Assembly: GCA_009667805.1 (NCBI GenBank)
Contig: CM019064.1
Location: 108,288,328 to 108,352,327 of the forward strand
Source: Leptobrachium leishanense
Lineage: Eukaryota > Chordata > Amphibia > Anura > Megophryidae
Direction of reading: 5' to 3'
Length of the DNA stretch: 64,000 nucleotides
Positions 45,181-56,511 of the stretch are shown here, piece after piece (position 1 is the stretch's first letter; each line of letters begins with the position of its first letter). Under the pieces are notes generated by a model, which saw only the letters and a program-made list of their open reading frames with translations, had not been told where the DNA came from and did not search any database. The position numbers and the translations under genes are program-made.

Positions 45181-45355
45181 AGACACACTGCACATTACTG
45201 TATCGCACACCTACACAGCTATAAAACTCACAGTAATGTGCGATGTGTGTGATGTGAAGGAACGTATCAAAAAGCTCACAGCAAGTAAACTCACAGTAAT
45301 GTGCAGTGCATATGAGCATATCAGAGAGCGCCACAATAATAAAACTCACAGTCGA
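45181..45355. repeat. ~58-bp tandem array, right part
   Basis: Resumes the units of 43468-43715 (AAAACTCACAGTAATGTGCG, GAACGTATCAAAAAGCTCAC) immediately after the Helitron-like element. Confidence 0.78.
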
Positions 45356-45490
45356 GGCCCTGGTGGACACTTGACGAAGTTGAGGTCCCGGTGGCTGCTC
45401 GACCTAGTCGAGGCCCAGGCGGCCGCTCTGGCCTAGCAGAGGCACCAGCAGCCGCCCAGCCTAGCTGAGGCCCCAGCAGCTGCTCCATGT
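45353..45490. repeat. ~30-bp GC-rich tandem repeats
   Basis: Four to five degenerate units with TCGAGGCCC and GGCNGCTC, such as TCGAGGCCCAGGCGGCCGC. Adjacent to the 58-bp array; function unknown. Confidence 0.6.
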
Positions 45491-45794
45491 TGAGGTTTTT
45501 GACAAGAGGAAAATGTGCCATCAGGAGTCATGGCCTCACCCAGCCCCATGGATGGACCAGCCTGGTCTTGTACACACAAGTACCGAATTGCCCTATGGGT
45601 CCAAGCATCCACTGCAACTGGTCATGCCTAGCCCTTAGCTGATGAGGGTCCAATAAACCCGAAACAGTGCTGTCCAGAGGTGGCTTTGACCAGTTGCATG
45701 AACCTGATCTCTGCTAAAAAGTCATCTAGTATGGCATGGCATTGATTGAAGGGTTCTGAGTGAAAACAGACCCAGGATGCATAAGAGTGAGACA

Positions 45795-45920
45795 GAGTTC
45801 ATTTGCATGTCTTACCAAACGTTCCTTGCTGCATATGGGGAATGCAGCACTGGGGCTCTGGGATGCAGTTCTTTGAACTGCTGTGATGTGCAAGTGGCTT
45901 CTGCAATAATAAACCACAAG
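45795..45920. repeat. Inverted repeat pair, copy 1
   Basis: Contains TTCCTTGCTGCATATGGGGA, GATGCAGTTCTTTGAACTGC and GGCTTCTGCAATAATAAACC. The reverse complement occurs at 47972-48092. Both copies end in a dinucleotide microsatellite, which suggests a dispersed repeat family with a microsatellite tail. Confidence 0.75.

Positions 45921-45979
<59 letters not shown>
45921..45979. repeat. (AT)n microsatellite
   Basis: About 59 bases of AT with single interruptions. Confidence 0.9.
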
Positions 45980-45982
<3 letters not shown>

Positions 45983-47935
45983 CATCACAATCTTTTAGGC
46001 TGGGAAAAAACTAAATGTTGCATTTCTTAATTCAAAACTTTTTTAATAGTTAGGTCAGTCAAACAAAAGAAAATGCAAACAAAAGCTTTGTTCTTTCAAG
46101 CACTAGGTCAGCTAAACTGCTGCAAGGAAAACAAACATTTAACGCACACCAGACCTCCGCACTGGAAAGGAGCTGAGTGTTAAAGTTCTTCTAAGTAAAA
46201 AAAAAATGGTGTCAACAGGGGCTACTATTTGTTGGTTTTTATTTCTTTTACCTCTTTTTTTTACCTTTGAGTATCACTAAAAAATCTTGAAATGCTACAT
46301 CTAATAACCCTAATTACATTACTAATCTATACATATGGGATCTAAAAATGTGAATATTAAATACCGGAAAAGCATGAATAAAACATGAACTGATGACAAA
46401 TATCCATTTAGCCTAAATGCAATCAGGAAATGCAATTATCTGATACACGTTTTAATAACAACCAGAGTCATGAAATATCATGATATAAAATTACCATAAT
46501 CTAAATATATGAACATTTAGAAACAATATATATATCACTAATGATCACATTAATTCATCTGGCAACAATATATATTTTTCAGTAAGATCACTTTGATAAA
46601 CAACTGTTTATTCATTTTTTGATTTTTACAATATTGGTCAACTTTATTCATGTCTTGAGGATATAAGCAGCACATATTTCAAATGAGTATCTCCCATGAC
46701 ATACTCACTTCTAACACAACAATCTGAAATGCGCATACGATACATTGTCTATATAATGGTCAAATTTCAAGTTGTATGTGCTTTTCTCATAATTGCTGTT
46801 TATGTTTGATTTGTTATTTTTTATTGGATGTTAATAAAATAGTTCAGGAGAATAATCATTAAATAAGTCAGTTTGATTCATTTTCCTGAGCTTCAGAAAA
46901 AGTTAAAAAGAATAAACTTGACAGAAAATAAATTACACAAGAATCGACAGGCTGGTGACTCTCGACACGTTTCCCAGAAACCTCTGCCCTGTCATTATGA
47001 TTCAAAGGTTCTCAAAATAGACAATATTCACATTTTTGTGAACATTCTGATTTGTTCTAGCAATATAGTTATAAGTTATTTTGATCACTTACGTTCTGAA
47101 GAATCTAATCAGTAAGAAGTGGTTTGCAGAAGAAGGAATTTGTGAAGAGATGCTGTTTTCTTACATTATAGTTTTATCTTTTTTCACTTTCAGACCTTCA
47201 AAAACAAAGGGTTTTTCATGCTCCATATTCATATTAAAGTGAGTTTAGAAAAAAAAATGTAAATAAATGACTGCTAAAAGGATTGCCTTAGGTTTTTTCA
47301 AATCAATTTTTTTTAATTTATAATTTTGGCAATTTCGCATTATTTGTTGTTTCTATTTTTAATTTGTTTTTCTTTTCACATTTTCATTCCTTTTAGACAC
47401 TTCGATCTGGCCAACATAGCACAAATAAGAACTACTTAGAAGACAAAAATTATTAGGAACTCCATTCTGCCTCATATCAAGTAGTAGTCTGCAATTAACA
47501 CTTCAAGCAATATAATCCTTGAATAGTTTATAACTCAAGGATGTGCAGCTCACAGACTGATATTGAGCTCCAGACGTTTTTGTGAAATTTGAAGATTCAC
47601 AGCAATCTGCTGAAACTTTAACACAGATATTTATTTTTTTACTTTCTTGAACATAAACAATTTTATCAATTAAATTTATCAAAATGGAATATCATTGCTA
47701 TGCGATTGCTACCGTATGTCTTATGTTTAACTGTATGGTGTATATACTTTCCAATAAAAATTACATGTAAAAAAAAAAGTGAACTATCATATAACCTTTA
47801 GTAATTTAACCAGCTGAGATATTTTTTAAATGTTAGACAAGTCCATATGTTGATAGTGTTCTTGCTCTTCATGATGACACAAAAACACTCTACCCATCTT
47901 TCAAAATGCACACTTTAACTCAGAAGGAATATGCT
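45980..47935. other. AT-rich DNA, no recognised gene
   Basis: Long AT-rich, probably single-copy stretch. No element boundaries or protein-family frames recognised. Confidence 0.45.
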
Positions 47936-47940
47936 TAGCG

Positions 47941-47971
47941 ATGTGTGTGTGTGTGTGTGTGTATATATATA
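47941..47971. repeat. (GT)n(AT)n microsatellite
   Basis: GT dinucleotides followed by AT dinucleotides, at the tail of the inverted repeat at 47972-48092. Confidence 0.9.
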
Positions 47972-48092
47972 ACTTATTATTGCAGAAGCCTTTTGCACAT
48001 CCCAGCAATTTAAAGAACTGCATCACAGAGCTTCTGTTCCACATTCCCCATATGCAGCAAGGAACTGTGGGTAAGATATGCAAATGACGTCT
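47972..48092. repeat. Inverted repeat pair, copy 2
   Basis: Reverse complement of 45795-45920 with moderate divergence (for example CCATATGCAGCAAGGAAC and AAAGAACTGCATCACAGAGC). Confidence 0.75.
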
Positions 48093-48504
48093 GTCAGAAA
48101 GTGCAGAAAAACATGCATGTCAACTAAAAACTGGCCATGTTACCAACTCTGAAGTAGCAAACATCAACTGCATATGCAAACTTTAGCCATTATCATCACT
48201 ATCATATTCCCACAGTGAGAAAACTGAGTAACATCCATGAAACGCCTAGATTCTGCCTACTGGCGTATCAACAAGGATGTTGATCCCATGTCTGCATTTG
48301 ACAGCAAAACATTTAGAGCAAGAAATATTAATGTGAGCACAACTGAGGCACACATAATGAACATGCTATACACATTGCACATGCCAATTTTCAACACATA
48401 AGTTGTCAAAATCACAAAAACAAAATGTCTATAACATTATACAAGTCTCAAAAATCTTATAAAAGCATTTGCATTGTTACGCAGACTAAAAGAACCCATG
48501 CGTC

Positions 48505-48640
48505 AAGTTCAGTCTTTAACATATCACCTACTGCTGTTGATCCAGAAAAAGGCAAAAAAATCCAGTCTGAAGTGTTCACCAAATATACAACATACTGGGG
48601 AAAATTTTGCTGACGCTAGCGTTAGCTTGAAGGGGGTAAT
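48505..48640 (-). mobile_element. CR1/L2-type LINE 3' fragment, old
   Basis: Contains CACCTACTGCTGTTGATCCA and AACATACTGGGGAAAATT, matching 54480-54580 with clear divergence. The terminal octamer-like repeats are missing. Confidence 0.6.
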
Positions 48641-49019
48641 AGAGCCCCAGGTGTTTTGGAAAAACATTTTCCATGAGATTCAGCCAACCTGATGAATGGC
48701 TAAGGAATATGGGAGATGTGGTTCAAAAGCATCTGGAGGACCTTTCACTACAGCATTAGGTATCAAGCGATCAAGAAAACCTATTGTATCTAGCTAGTAG
48801 CTATTGCTTCTCCTGTGATATATTGTCATGTAGTTGATTCAAGAACCTACTGTCTATACCCAAACTACTAGCTCTCAAGCTCCAAACAATAGGATCGATT
48901 TGATTACATTCTTTGCGAGATCAAGAGTAATTCTGGGAGTCTTATGACCTTTTCAGCTCGAAAATGGGAGATTGAATAGCAAGGTATACATCGACTGAGA
49001 ACCTGTTATTTAATCATGA

Positions 49020-50260
49020 TGTAACGCTCTTTTGCCGCTGGGGGCCGCCCCCGCTGGCACCCTCCAGCTGGGTTACACCTTCTTGCTTTACCTGTTGGTC
49101 CTGAGTTTCCGCATTTTGGGAATAAGGATACATAGTGTTGGCAGTGCCTCCACCTGTCTGGGCATCCATGCATGGACTGTTTGCCCAGGCAGGAACCTAA
49201 TAATAACAACTACACAGTGGTACAATAAACAATATAAACTTGTATTGAAATGCAAGTGGCAGCATAAAAGGATTTCAGGTAATACAGTAGCTAACTAGAC
49301 ACACCAACTGCTCTCTAACCTCCCAGCCCAGGACCCTCCCAACAACCTGGAACCACCCTGATCTTCGTCCTAATGACAGCGATGATGGGTACCAGTTGGT
49401 GCACATAAGAGATGGGGCCCTTTAGCATAACGTAGCTGCCAGTACAGGAAAGGCTGTGGGTAAAATCCGCTCAGCAGCTGTGTGATTCTTAGTTAGTGTA
49501 AAGATGGACAGAATGCTGTCAGCGAGACAGAGAGAAAAGATGCTCGTTACCGCACAACTTCAGTTGCTCACAGTCCCAGGAAGGCCTCTTGAACGTTGTA
49601 GCAATCTGCAGCCTCTGGATCAATTCTTCCCCACGCAGTATGCAGAATCTCCTCTGCCTGAAGTCGAATGCCGCCAGCAAATCCCTCGCCTGCGGCCTCC
49701 TTAACACAGGGCCCCTCTTCAAACACACTTGCCTCCTGAACAGTCCAGCACAATATACAGCAGACCAAGGTACACTCTCCAGCACTGGATGCTGCTGATT
49801 CTCTGTGCTCCAGCTTGCACAGATCCTGGAAAATCTCTCTTATCTGACTGCTCACTCTCTTTGCTCACTTTGTTCTGCCCACGCTGCATGCATGCTTTTT
49901 ACTTCCTGTTTCTTTTAGCTTGGGTCCTTCCTTTTTCCTGTAAGGGCATTCTGGGAGGTGTGGTCCATGAGTCCAATAAGTATGTCCATACATTGTCCTC
50001 TGGCTCCCCCTAGAGGCATAACAGCTGCAGTCCTCAGAGCCAAATCAAACACAGGACTACATGAGTATGGGGTTATAATTATAAGTATATTGCACTTTAA
50101 TTTGAGTTCAACTCCTAAACTAGTGCATGGTATGCTATACCATAATGCAGTGTAGGACTTTAGTCCCTGGTGACAGTATAGGTCATGAAGCAGTAAAACT
50201 GCTGTTCTGAACTGCTTGGAACTCATGTGCTCTAGTCAGCAGGAGCTCATCATGGTGTTA
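49020..50260. other. Unclassified GC-richer segment
   Basis: Base composition rises compared with its neighbours. It includes GCATTCTGGGAGGTGTGGTC (about 49947-49966) and GGCTCCCCCTAGAGGCATAA (about 50001-50020), phrases common in vertebrate dispersed repeats. I found no terminal repeats, no LTR structure and no protein family in the open frames (95 residues at most). It may be a decayed transposon. Confidence 0.35.
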
Positions 50261-50687
50261 CTGGGAAGGTGATCAAAGGAGCAACCTGTCAAAACAATTG
50301 CTGTATCCAGAACAAAAAGTAATTGTTTACTCCCTTACTTTGTATCTTTCTCTGCCCCAGAGTTCTGCCTTGAACAAAGAGGAGAGACTTATTTCCGAAC
50401 TCCCAGTGACACAATTTTTTTTTAAAGTTTTAGGTGTGAGATGAGTAGAAGTCCAAAAACAGGAAAAGTTTATCGAAACAATATTATGTTTTGAGAGTTT
50501 TCTTTCTCAGAAAAACAGGAAACTAATGTATTTATCACTTCGAAACTGCAACATGCATGAGATCAATCTCAAAGATCAAATAAGGTTAACATATTAATAA
50601 AAATATAATTTTCTAGATAGTGCTAAAGAATCCAGCCATACGGCTGATTTGTTAAAATCTTTCAAAATTACACTTAGTTATTTATTT

Positions 50688-50712
50688 GCAAGTATTTTAC
50701 CAGGAATGTGGC
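50688..50712 (-). repeat. Possible SINE tail remnant
   Basis: Twenty-five bases resemble the start of the SINE/LINE tail (AAGTATTTTACCAGGAA). Too short to be certain. Confidence 0.35.
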
Positions 50713-50900
50713 CCAATTGTAAGGAAAGCTGATCTCCTTTGTCAATTTCAATACATGAGGAATGTATGAGTAGGTTGTACCGGATCCCTCTAATTACCTA
50801 TGCAAATTTCTAGCCACACAAATTTTTCACATTATTTCCAAAGTTTTCCCATATAAATTAATTAATGATTATCTGTTGTCGGCCTATTTAAGGGCATATA

Positions 50901-50902
<2 letters not shown>

Positions 50903-50935
<33 letters not shown>
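50903..50935. repeat. (AT)n microsatellite
   Basis: Nearly pure AT dinucleotide run. Confidence 0.88.
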
Positions 50936-50937
<2 letters not shown>

Positions 50938-51019
50938 TTAATTCAATATGCCAAATCATACCCGCCTTTCCTGTTCCCTCTTTGCCTGTAATCATTTATA
51001 GTCACTAGGCAGTCTCTGT

Positions 51020-51200
51020 CAGGTCTATTCAAAGAAAGGTGAAACTCTGGAAAATGGCTGGAGATGTGAAAATTCTAGGTCAAAATAGCCAAACCAGAAA
51101 AGTTTTCCACTTATCTCACTTTCCAAATCGGCTATTTGGTCTAGATTGTTCACTTGTCCTGACAGTTCTCCTGGTTTTCATCTTTCTCTGAATAACCCTG
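51020..51200. mobile_element. GGGTTATTC foldback MITE, 181 bp
   Basis: Left end CAGGTCTATTCAAAG and right end CTCTGAATAACCCTG are an inverted pair. The interior has TTCTAGGTCAAAATAGCC, as at 59407-59587, and the same total length. The arms have diverged so the palindrome is imperfect. Confidence 0.72.
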
Positions 51201-52339
51201 TGTGGTTTTCATGCCACCAAGTCCCTGTAACATAATTTATGTCATACACTTTCCCAACTCTCCCATTTTGTCAGTCATGTTTCTTCTTATTGGCTGGCAG
51301 GCGTTTCATTTTAAAATTACCATAAACAGCTGTTACTGTGGATACAATGTGATATAATCACCTTTCTGTCATCTGAACTTCCACCTCCCATCTCGACACC
51401 CTGAGTCTGGTCCAAGATAAATCCCCTTTGTTTAATTTATACCTCCCTACTTCTTTCTTCCTTTTTCTATCTTAAAACATTCTTTTCATACATTAACTTG
51501 ATTAGAATTTACCTACGGAATTTTCAATTTCATTATTCTTTTCTCGTCTATAAAGTCTTACTATCCATAGTATCGACATTTAATTATCTTTCACATTACC
51601 GCTATCTACTTTACATGCACTTTCCTGTAATATTATGTCAATGTAATGCTTCAACTCATCAATTTATTTCAATAGGATTAACGTTCCAATACATATTCAG
51701 TCTGGAATCCATGTTATCATTTCCCACCATCTTATTCTATGTTAATTTTCAATCCATACTGCATTCAAACTTCATACAGGGTGATTCATATACACCCAAA
51801 CCAAAAGTTTTGTTACAGATCTTAAATTAATGGAATTAACTAGAGATTCGGGAAACATACCTACTCTTTTTTTGAGCACATCACAGCACGTGCTGCTAAT
51901 GGCTGTCATTGGCTGCAGCCATTCGTTCCATCAGATAGCACAACAAAAAAGACTTTCAGGCTGATTAACTGGCGTGGTTACAGCTGATTGGATTGTGACC
52001 ATTGACTCACATTACGTGTAGAATGTAACCCTACTGGTTTGCATAAAAAAACATAAACTCACCCAAAGATAAAGCCATTTTGTTCTACGGGACTGCTATT
52101 TTCACTGCTGTTGTGGCTGTGCTGCCACCTAGCAGCCACTTCCAGCCCATGCTGTGATGGCATGTGCTGAACATAAGAGGAGATACATTTCCTGAAATTT
52201 CCATTAATTTCCTTTTGTTAGTTTACAATCTATAGCAAAATCTTTAGGTTTGGGTCTATATGAATCACCATGTATATGCTAAAACAACACTATACTGAAA
52301 TCTGATAAGTGCAGCTTTTAAGTGGGAATCATGTAAATG
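51201..52339. other. No recognisable feature
   Basis: A 110-residue open frame (51498-51830) is AT-rich and hydrophobic and lacks a family signature. I do not call it a gene. Confidence 0.4.
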
Positions 52340-53188
52340 TTAACCCCTTCACACCGAAAGTTGAGCTATCTCAATTTTGCATTGTAATACATTTAAAAGC
52401 ATTCATTAGCATATAAAAAAACAACATTTTTTTTACACTATTTTAAAGCCAGATTCATGTGCTCCCTGTGGAGAAGCTAATTCCAAAGTTTTATCTCTAT
52501 CCAGGCACCCTGCAGAGAGACAGAACAAGCTGCATATAACAGACCCAAAACCTCACTGCAACAAAAAGTTCAAATGTTGCAGTACAACAGCCAGGGAGAG
52601 GGCAGAATACAGTGAGAGCTGTGGAGTCTCTCAGTGTTGTACAGGGTAATATTCAGGGGGTTATAATGAGTGAAAATCCCTTTACATTACAGATACAAGG
52701 TGTTACTGTAGTTTCCATATACAGGCTGTGTGCCACTTACATATAATATTTGTATATTGTACTGGTATTTTTTTTTTGGAAGCTGCATTGCTAATAATCT
52801 CATTGTGATCACCACACATCCCTGTAAGCAGGATATCTGCCCATTTTTATTATTTATGGTAAGTTCAGTTATAGTATTTGACACAAAGGCCATTTCTGCC
52901 TGAATGCTTTTAATGCAGAACCCCCGTGACATTGTGCAAGAATAGAGACACCACCTTTAGTTCAGAATCTTTCATTCCAACAATATTTCTGTAATGGATA
53001 AACGAATACATGAAAAAAAAAAAGAGCGAATTTACATTATTTAAAATTTTTAACTATCAAAACAATGATCTCGGTGCAAAATTTCTATTTTACTCTATAT
53101 TTAATTCTTAACTTTGCATCCCTTGTATCAAATAAATGTTATGATAAATTATTTTTCAACAAAAATCATTTGGTAGTGAAGGGGATAA
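52340..53188. mobile_element. TTAA MITE, 849 bp
   Basis: Ends TTAACCCCTTCACACCGAAAG and TTGGTAGTGAAGGGGATAA; the right TTAA is mutated. The end sequences belong to the CTTCACTACCAAG group but the interior differs from 9517 and 10597. Non-coding. Confidence 0.68.
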
Positions 53189-53943
53189 GTGAAAAAATAT
53201 CTACCAATACATGTGAATTACACATTTTTTGTTAAATGTTAAATATGAGATTCCGACTGGCCATCCAAGATGTTCTGGTACCCTTGAAAATTAAGCTACT
53301 TGTTAACTTTACCCCCATCAGTAACGTTGTTAAAACTCTTTTAGAGGAGGAGTCAGCAACAGCCTTGAGGATGCTTCCTATGGTTTGTAAAAGAAATGGA
53401 TAAAATAATACTCAGTGTTATGACCTTTTTTCTCTTCCTTTATGCTTAAGAGCTGCTGTCTGAACACTGTGGGATGCAGACATTTCCTGTTCATTTACAG
53501 ATGTCATGACAATACTTGAGTAACATAATAAAACATATTTACTGTACTTGGTATTAAGAGATTTTCAGACAACTAAGATACCAAGAGTAACTTTATTTAA
53601 AAAATAATAATAGGTATAGTTTTCATGCGTGTATAATAGAAAATTGCTCACTCCTCATTAAAAATATGCAGTAGGAAATGAACATGTGTAATCCCTATGC
53701 TATTAATGACTCATGGTATAACGGTTTACAAAAGAATTCATGGCAAACTCAATTTAGTTGCAAAAATTAGCCAACAATAGCAAATTATTTACATTAAACA
53801 GGCCTCCTCTTCAATGTGCCACCAAGCAAAAAAACAATAGCTTTGAAAAAGGGCTAAGAATAATTGTTGCAATATCTATGGCAGAGTAGAATAAATGGTT
53901 ACTTTACATAAACTAATCACAGGTATGCATAAACAGCCATAGA

Positions 53944-54290
53944 AAGTGTGTTGTTCAATCATGGACCCTGCTCGAGAGCTTACAATCTAAGAGGAGAGGG
54001 GCAACACACCAGGTGAGGGTAAGAGGCAGAGTATGTGAAGTAGTGGGGTGCATGTAGGGGCAAGAAATGTACAGGGGGGATTATGGAGTGAGCCGATAGG
54101 CTTCCCTAAAGTAATGTGTTTTCAGAGACTTCTTGAAGGACTGGAGAGATGGGAGAGTCTAATGTTGTGGGGGAGGGTGTTCCACAAGAAGTGGGCAGTT
54201 CGGATGAATTCCTGAAGGCGAGAGTTGGGGGTGCGGGTAAGGGGAGATGACAACCTCAGATCATTGGCAGGTCAAAGTTGACGGGATGGA
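53944..54290 (-). mobile_element. L2-clade LINE fragment
   Basis: On the minus strand it holds TTGTAAGCTCTCGAGCAGGG, the usual 3' UTR phrase, preceded by decayed C-terminal coding sequence (complement of AAGGCGAGAGTTGGGGGTG and GGGTGTTCCACAAGAAGTGG). It lacks an A-rich or (AAT)n tail. Confidence 0.6.
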
Positions 54291-54423
54291 ATATACCTAC
54301 AACAGTTCACCATCATTGCCACTCTCAGAAGAGTCTTTATGCCCTTTTCAGAAACTTGTAATAAAAACCTTTGATCAAGGAACTATGAGCCTCTTTAAGT
54401 AAAGCTTTCTAAGTTATGGTTAA

Positions 54424-54660
54424 CACATAGTTACATAGTTACATAGTTATATAGGCTGAAAAAAGACATGCGACCATCGGGTTCAGCCTCTCCCACATAA
54501 CCTACTGCTGTTGATCCAAAAGAAGGCAAAAAACCCAGTCTGAAATGCTCGCCAATATGCAACATACTGGGAAAAAATTCCTTCTTGACCCCAGAATGGC
54601 AGTCAGATTTCTCCTTGGATCAAGAAGCTTTTACCCACATATTAAATATTATAACCCTTA
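54424..54660 (-). mobile_element. CR1/L2-type LINE 3' end
   Basis: Begins on plus with a repeated ACATAGTT octamer (54426-54450), the 3' tail in minus orientation. GGCTGAAAAAAGACATGCG, ACCTACTGCTGTTGATCC and AACATACTGGGAAAAAATTC follow. The same family in older form lies at 48505-48640. Confidence 0.75.
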
Positions 54661-55278
54661 ATATTCTGTGTCTCAGAACACAGTAACCTCTCGATGTTTG
54701 CTCGTCAATCATTACACGTATAATGTAATTTGTGTTAACCATTGTTGCACTCTTTGTATTTGTTTACTCTTTGGAAGTAGTTGTGCACAATACATATTAG
54801 TTAATGGAGTTATTATGTTACTTGTTTCAGCATGATTGCTTTTGTGATTAAAGTATCTGAAAAAAGGGTATATAAAGAGCCGTATTATGTGCGTGATAAA
54901 AGGGTTCACAGGTAATCTGTAAAGTGACTGCAAGTCTCATGAGTGATTCTGGGTCAGAAAGCACAGACAAAATAATGGATTGGATTTAGTCTAAGCCTAA
55001 ATTGACAACTGACATGTTCCCATCAAATTGAGAATACAAGATCTCCCTGTCAACCACAGAGCTCCCTTGTGTTAACTCGCTAAGCACCATGATCAAGCTA
55101 ACTCGCTATTCGGTCAGACATGCTCGATTTGTAAGTATTCTGGAAGAAAATAAATTAATTTTGCTTACAGAAAATTGCATTAGTTTGTAGAAGGGCTCCA
55201 GAATATGTTCCTAAAGGTCCAGTAGAGCAGATGTGACAGCCAAAGTGGAGGGACGTGTCAGAGGTCAGGATACACTTA

Positions 55279-55713
55279 GGCTCTGGTCAGACGAGCGCAG
55301 TGATCACGGCCGTGTTGCCGCACATTTTAACGTCCGTGGTAGCATACAATTCTGATCAATAGAGACCCACACACGAAGTACGTCCTGCACAGAAGTGCGG
55401 AAGCAAAACGGACATGGCAAACAGACACAGGTTAGGCAAGAATGCAATACTGCTAGAACGAACGTGCGGAGTGCGCCACGTCCGCAGCGTCGGTGTAGCT
55501 TTGTATGTGAGTGATGGAACGTAGTCAGACTGCATGTATACATCCAGCATTTTTGACGGACAAAATGTTTTTTCATTTCCCATCTACTTCAGTCAAAAAA
55601 TACGTCAGTGAAAAAAACGGACTGTGTGGCCACTACCTTGTTGTCAGTCAGAAAGTACGTCCATACTGCACGGACGCACAGTCCGTACAAAATGCGCTCG
55701 TCTGACCCTGGCC
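55279..55713. mobile_element. Harbinger-type MITE copy 4, inverted
   Basis: A 435-bp element with ends GGCTCTGGTCAGACGAGCGC and GCGCTCGTCTGACCCTGGCC. TTA precedes it (55276-55278) and TAA follows (55714-55716), a slightly decayed duplication. The interior is a reversed relative of 33040-33489, with GTAGTGGCCACACAGTC on the minus strand. Confidence 0.83.
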
Positions 55714-55716
55714 TAA

Positions 55717-56511
55717 AGGGGTTATTCAGAAAGCACCAAAATTTCAGTGAAATGTATTGATTTCACTATTCACTGCAGAGTCCCCAAGTGCACTGAGCGT
55801 GGAGCCACCGAAGACAGCCGCTGATCACCAAACATACCACCAAACGCCACTAAAAAATGCCGATCAGACCACCGAATGCCAGAAAAAAACGCCGAACGCC
55901 AAGGAACTGCAGAGAAAAAAACAGAACTATGCAATTCTTCTAAAAGGTGTTTACACAGATAAAAATGCATGCAAATGTGTGGAAATAATAAAACAGGTCC
56001 TATAAACAAATATTAAAAAGGTCTATTACGGAATTTTAAAACAAGCATTTAAAAACAAATGGGAATCAAACACTTGCCTAAAAAATACATCAAAATGTTC
56101 CAAAAAAGAAATAAATAAAATGACAGTTTGCGGAAAAGAATAAACGGTTGAATAAAAGAATAGTAAAAGCGATAATACTGTTTTTTACATTGAATCCCAT
56201 GGGAATCGCCTGTTTAAACCTGTCGAACAGAATCACGGAAAATCAGGGCATTTCATTGAAAATTAAGTGCAGTTCGCTGTTCTCATAATAGATTAACCAT
56301 TACTTCACTATAGGACAATTAAGCTGCTGCTGAAGATCGACGAATTGCAACAATCTGCGACGAACTGCACCATATTTCACTGTCAATTAGCCAGTATTTG
56401 ATGAATTGACATCTTTCTGAATAGACGAACTGCCACGAAATTGCACCGTATGGTGAAATTCACTGTTCGGTGCCCTTCAGTGGTAAGTTTGGCGCTCTTT
56501 GAATAACCCCT
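55717..56511. mobile_element. GGGTTATTC foldback MITE, 795 bp
   Basis: Ends AGGGGTTATTCAGAAAGC and GCTCTTTGAATAACCCCT form an inverted pair. TAA follows copy 4 of the Harbinger MITE directly before it, and TAA also lies just after its right end. It is related in reverse to 16388-17412. Non-coding. Confidence 0.75.

Noticed and set aside
49020..50260. LTR retrotransposon or gene with exons
   Set aside because: No paired terminal repeats, primer-binding site, gag/pol signatures or convincing exon boundaries could be found.
51498..51830. 110-residue hydrophobic open frame
   Set aside because: AT-rich region with codons expected by chance; no membrane-protein family or neighbouring exon recognised.
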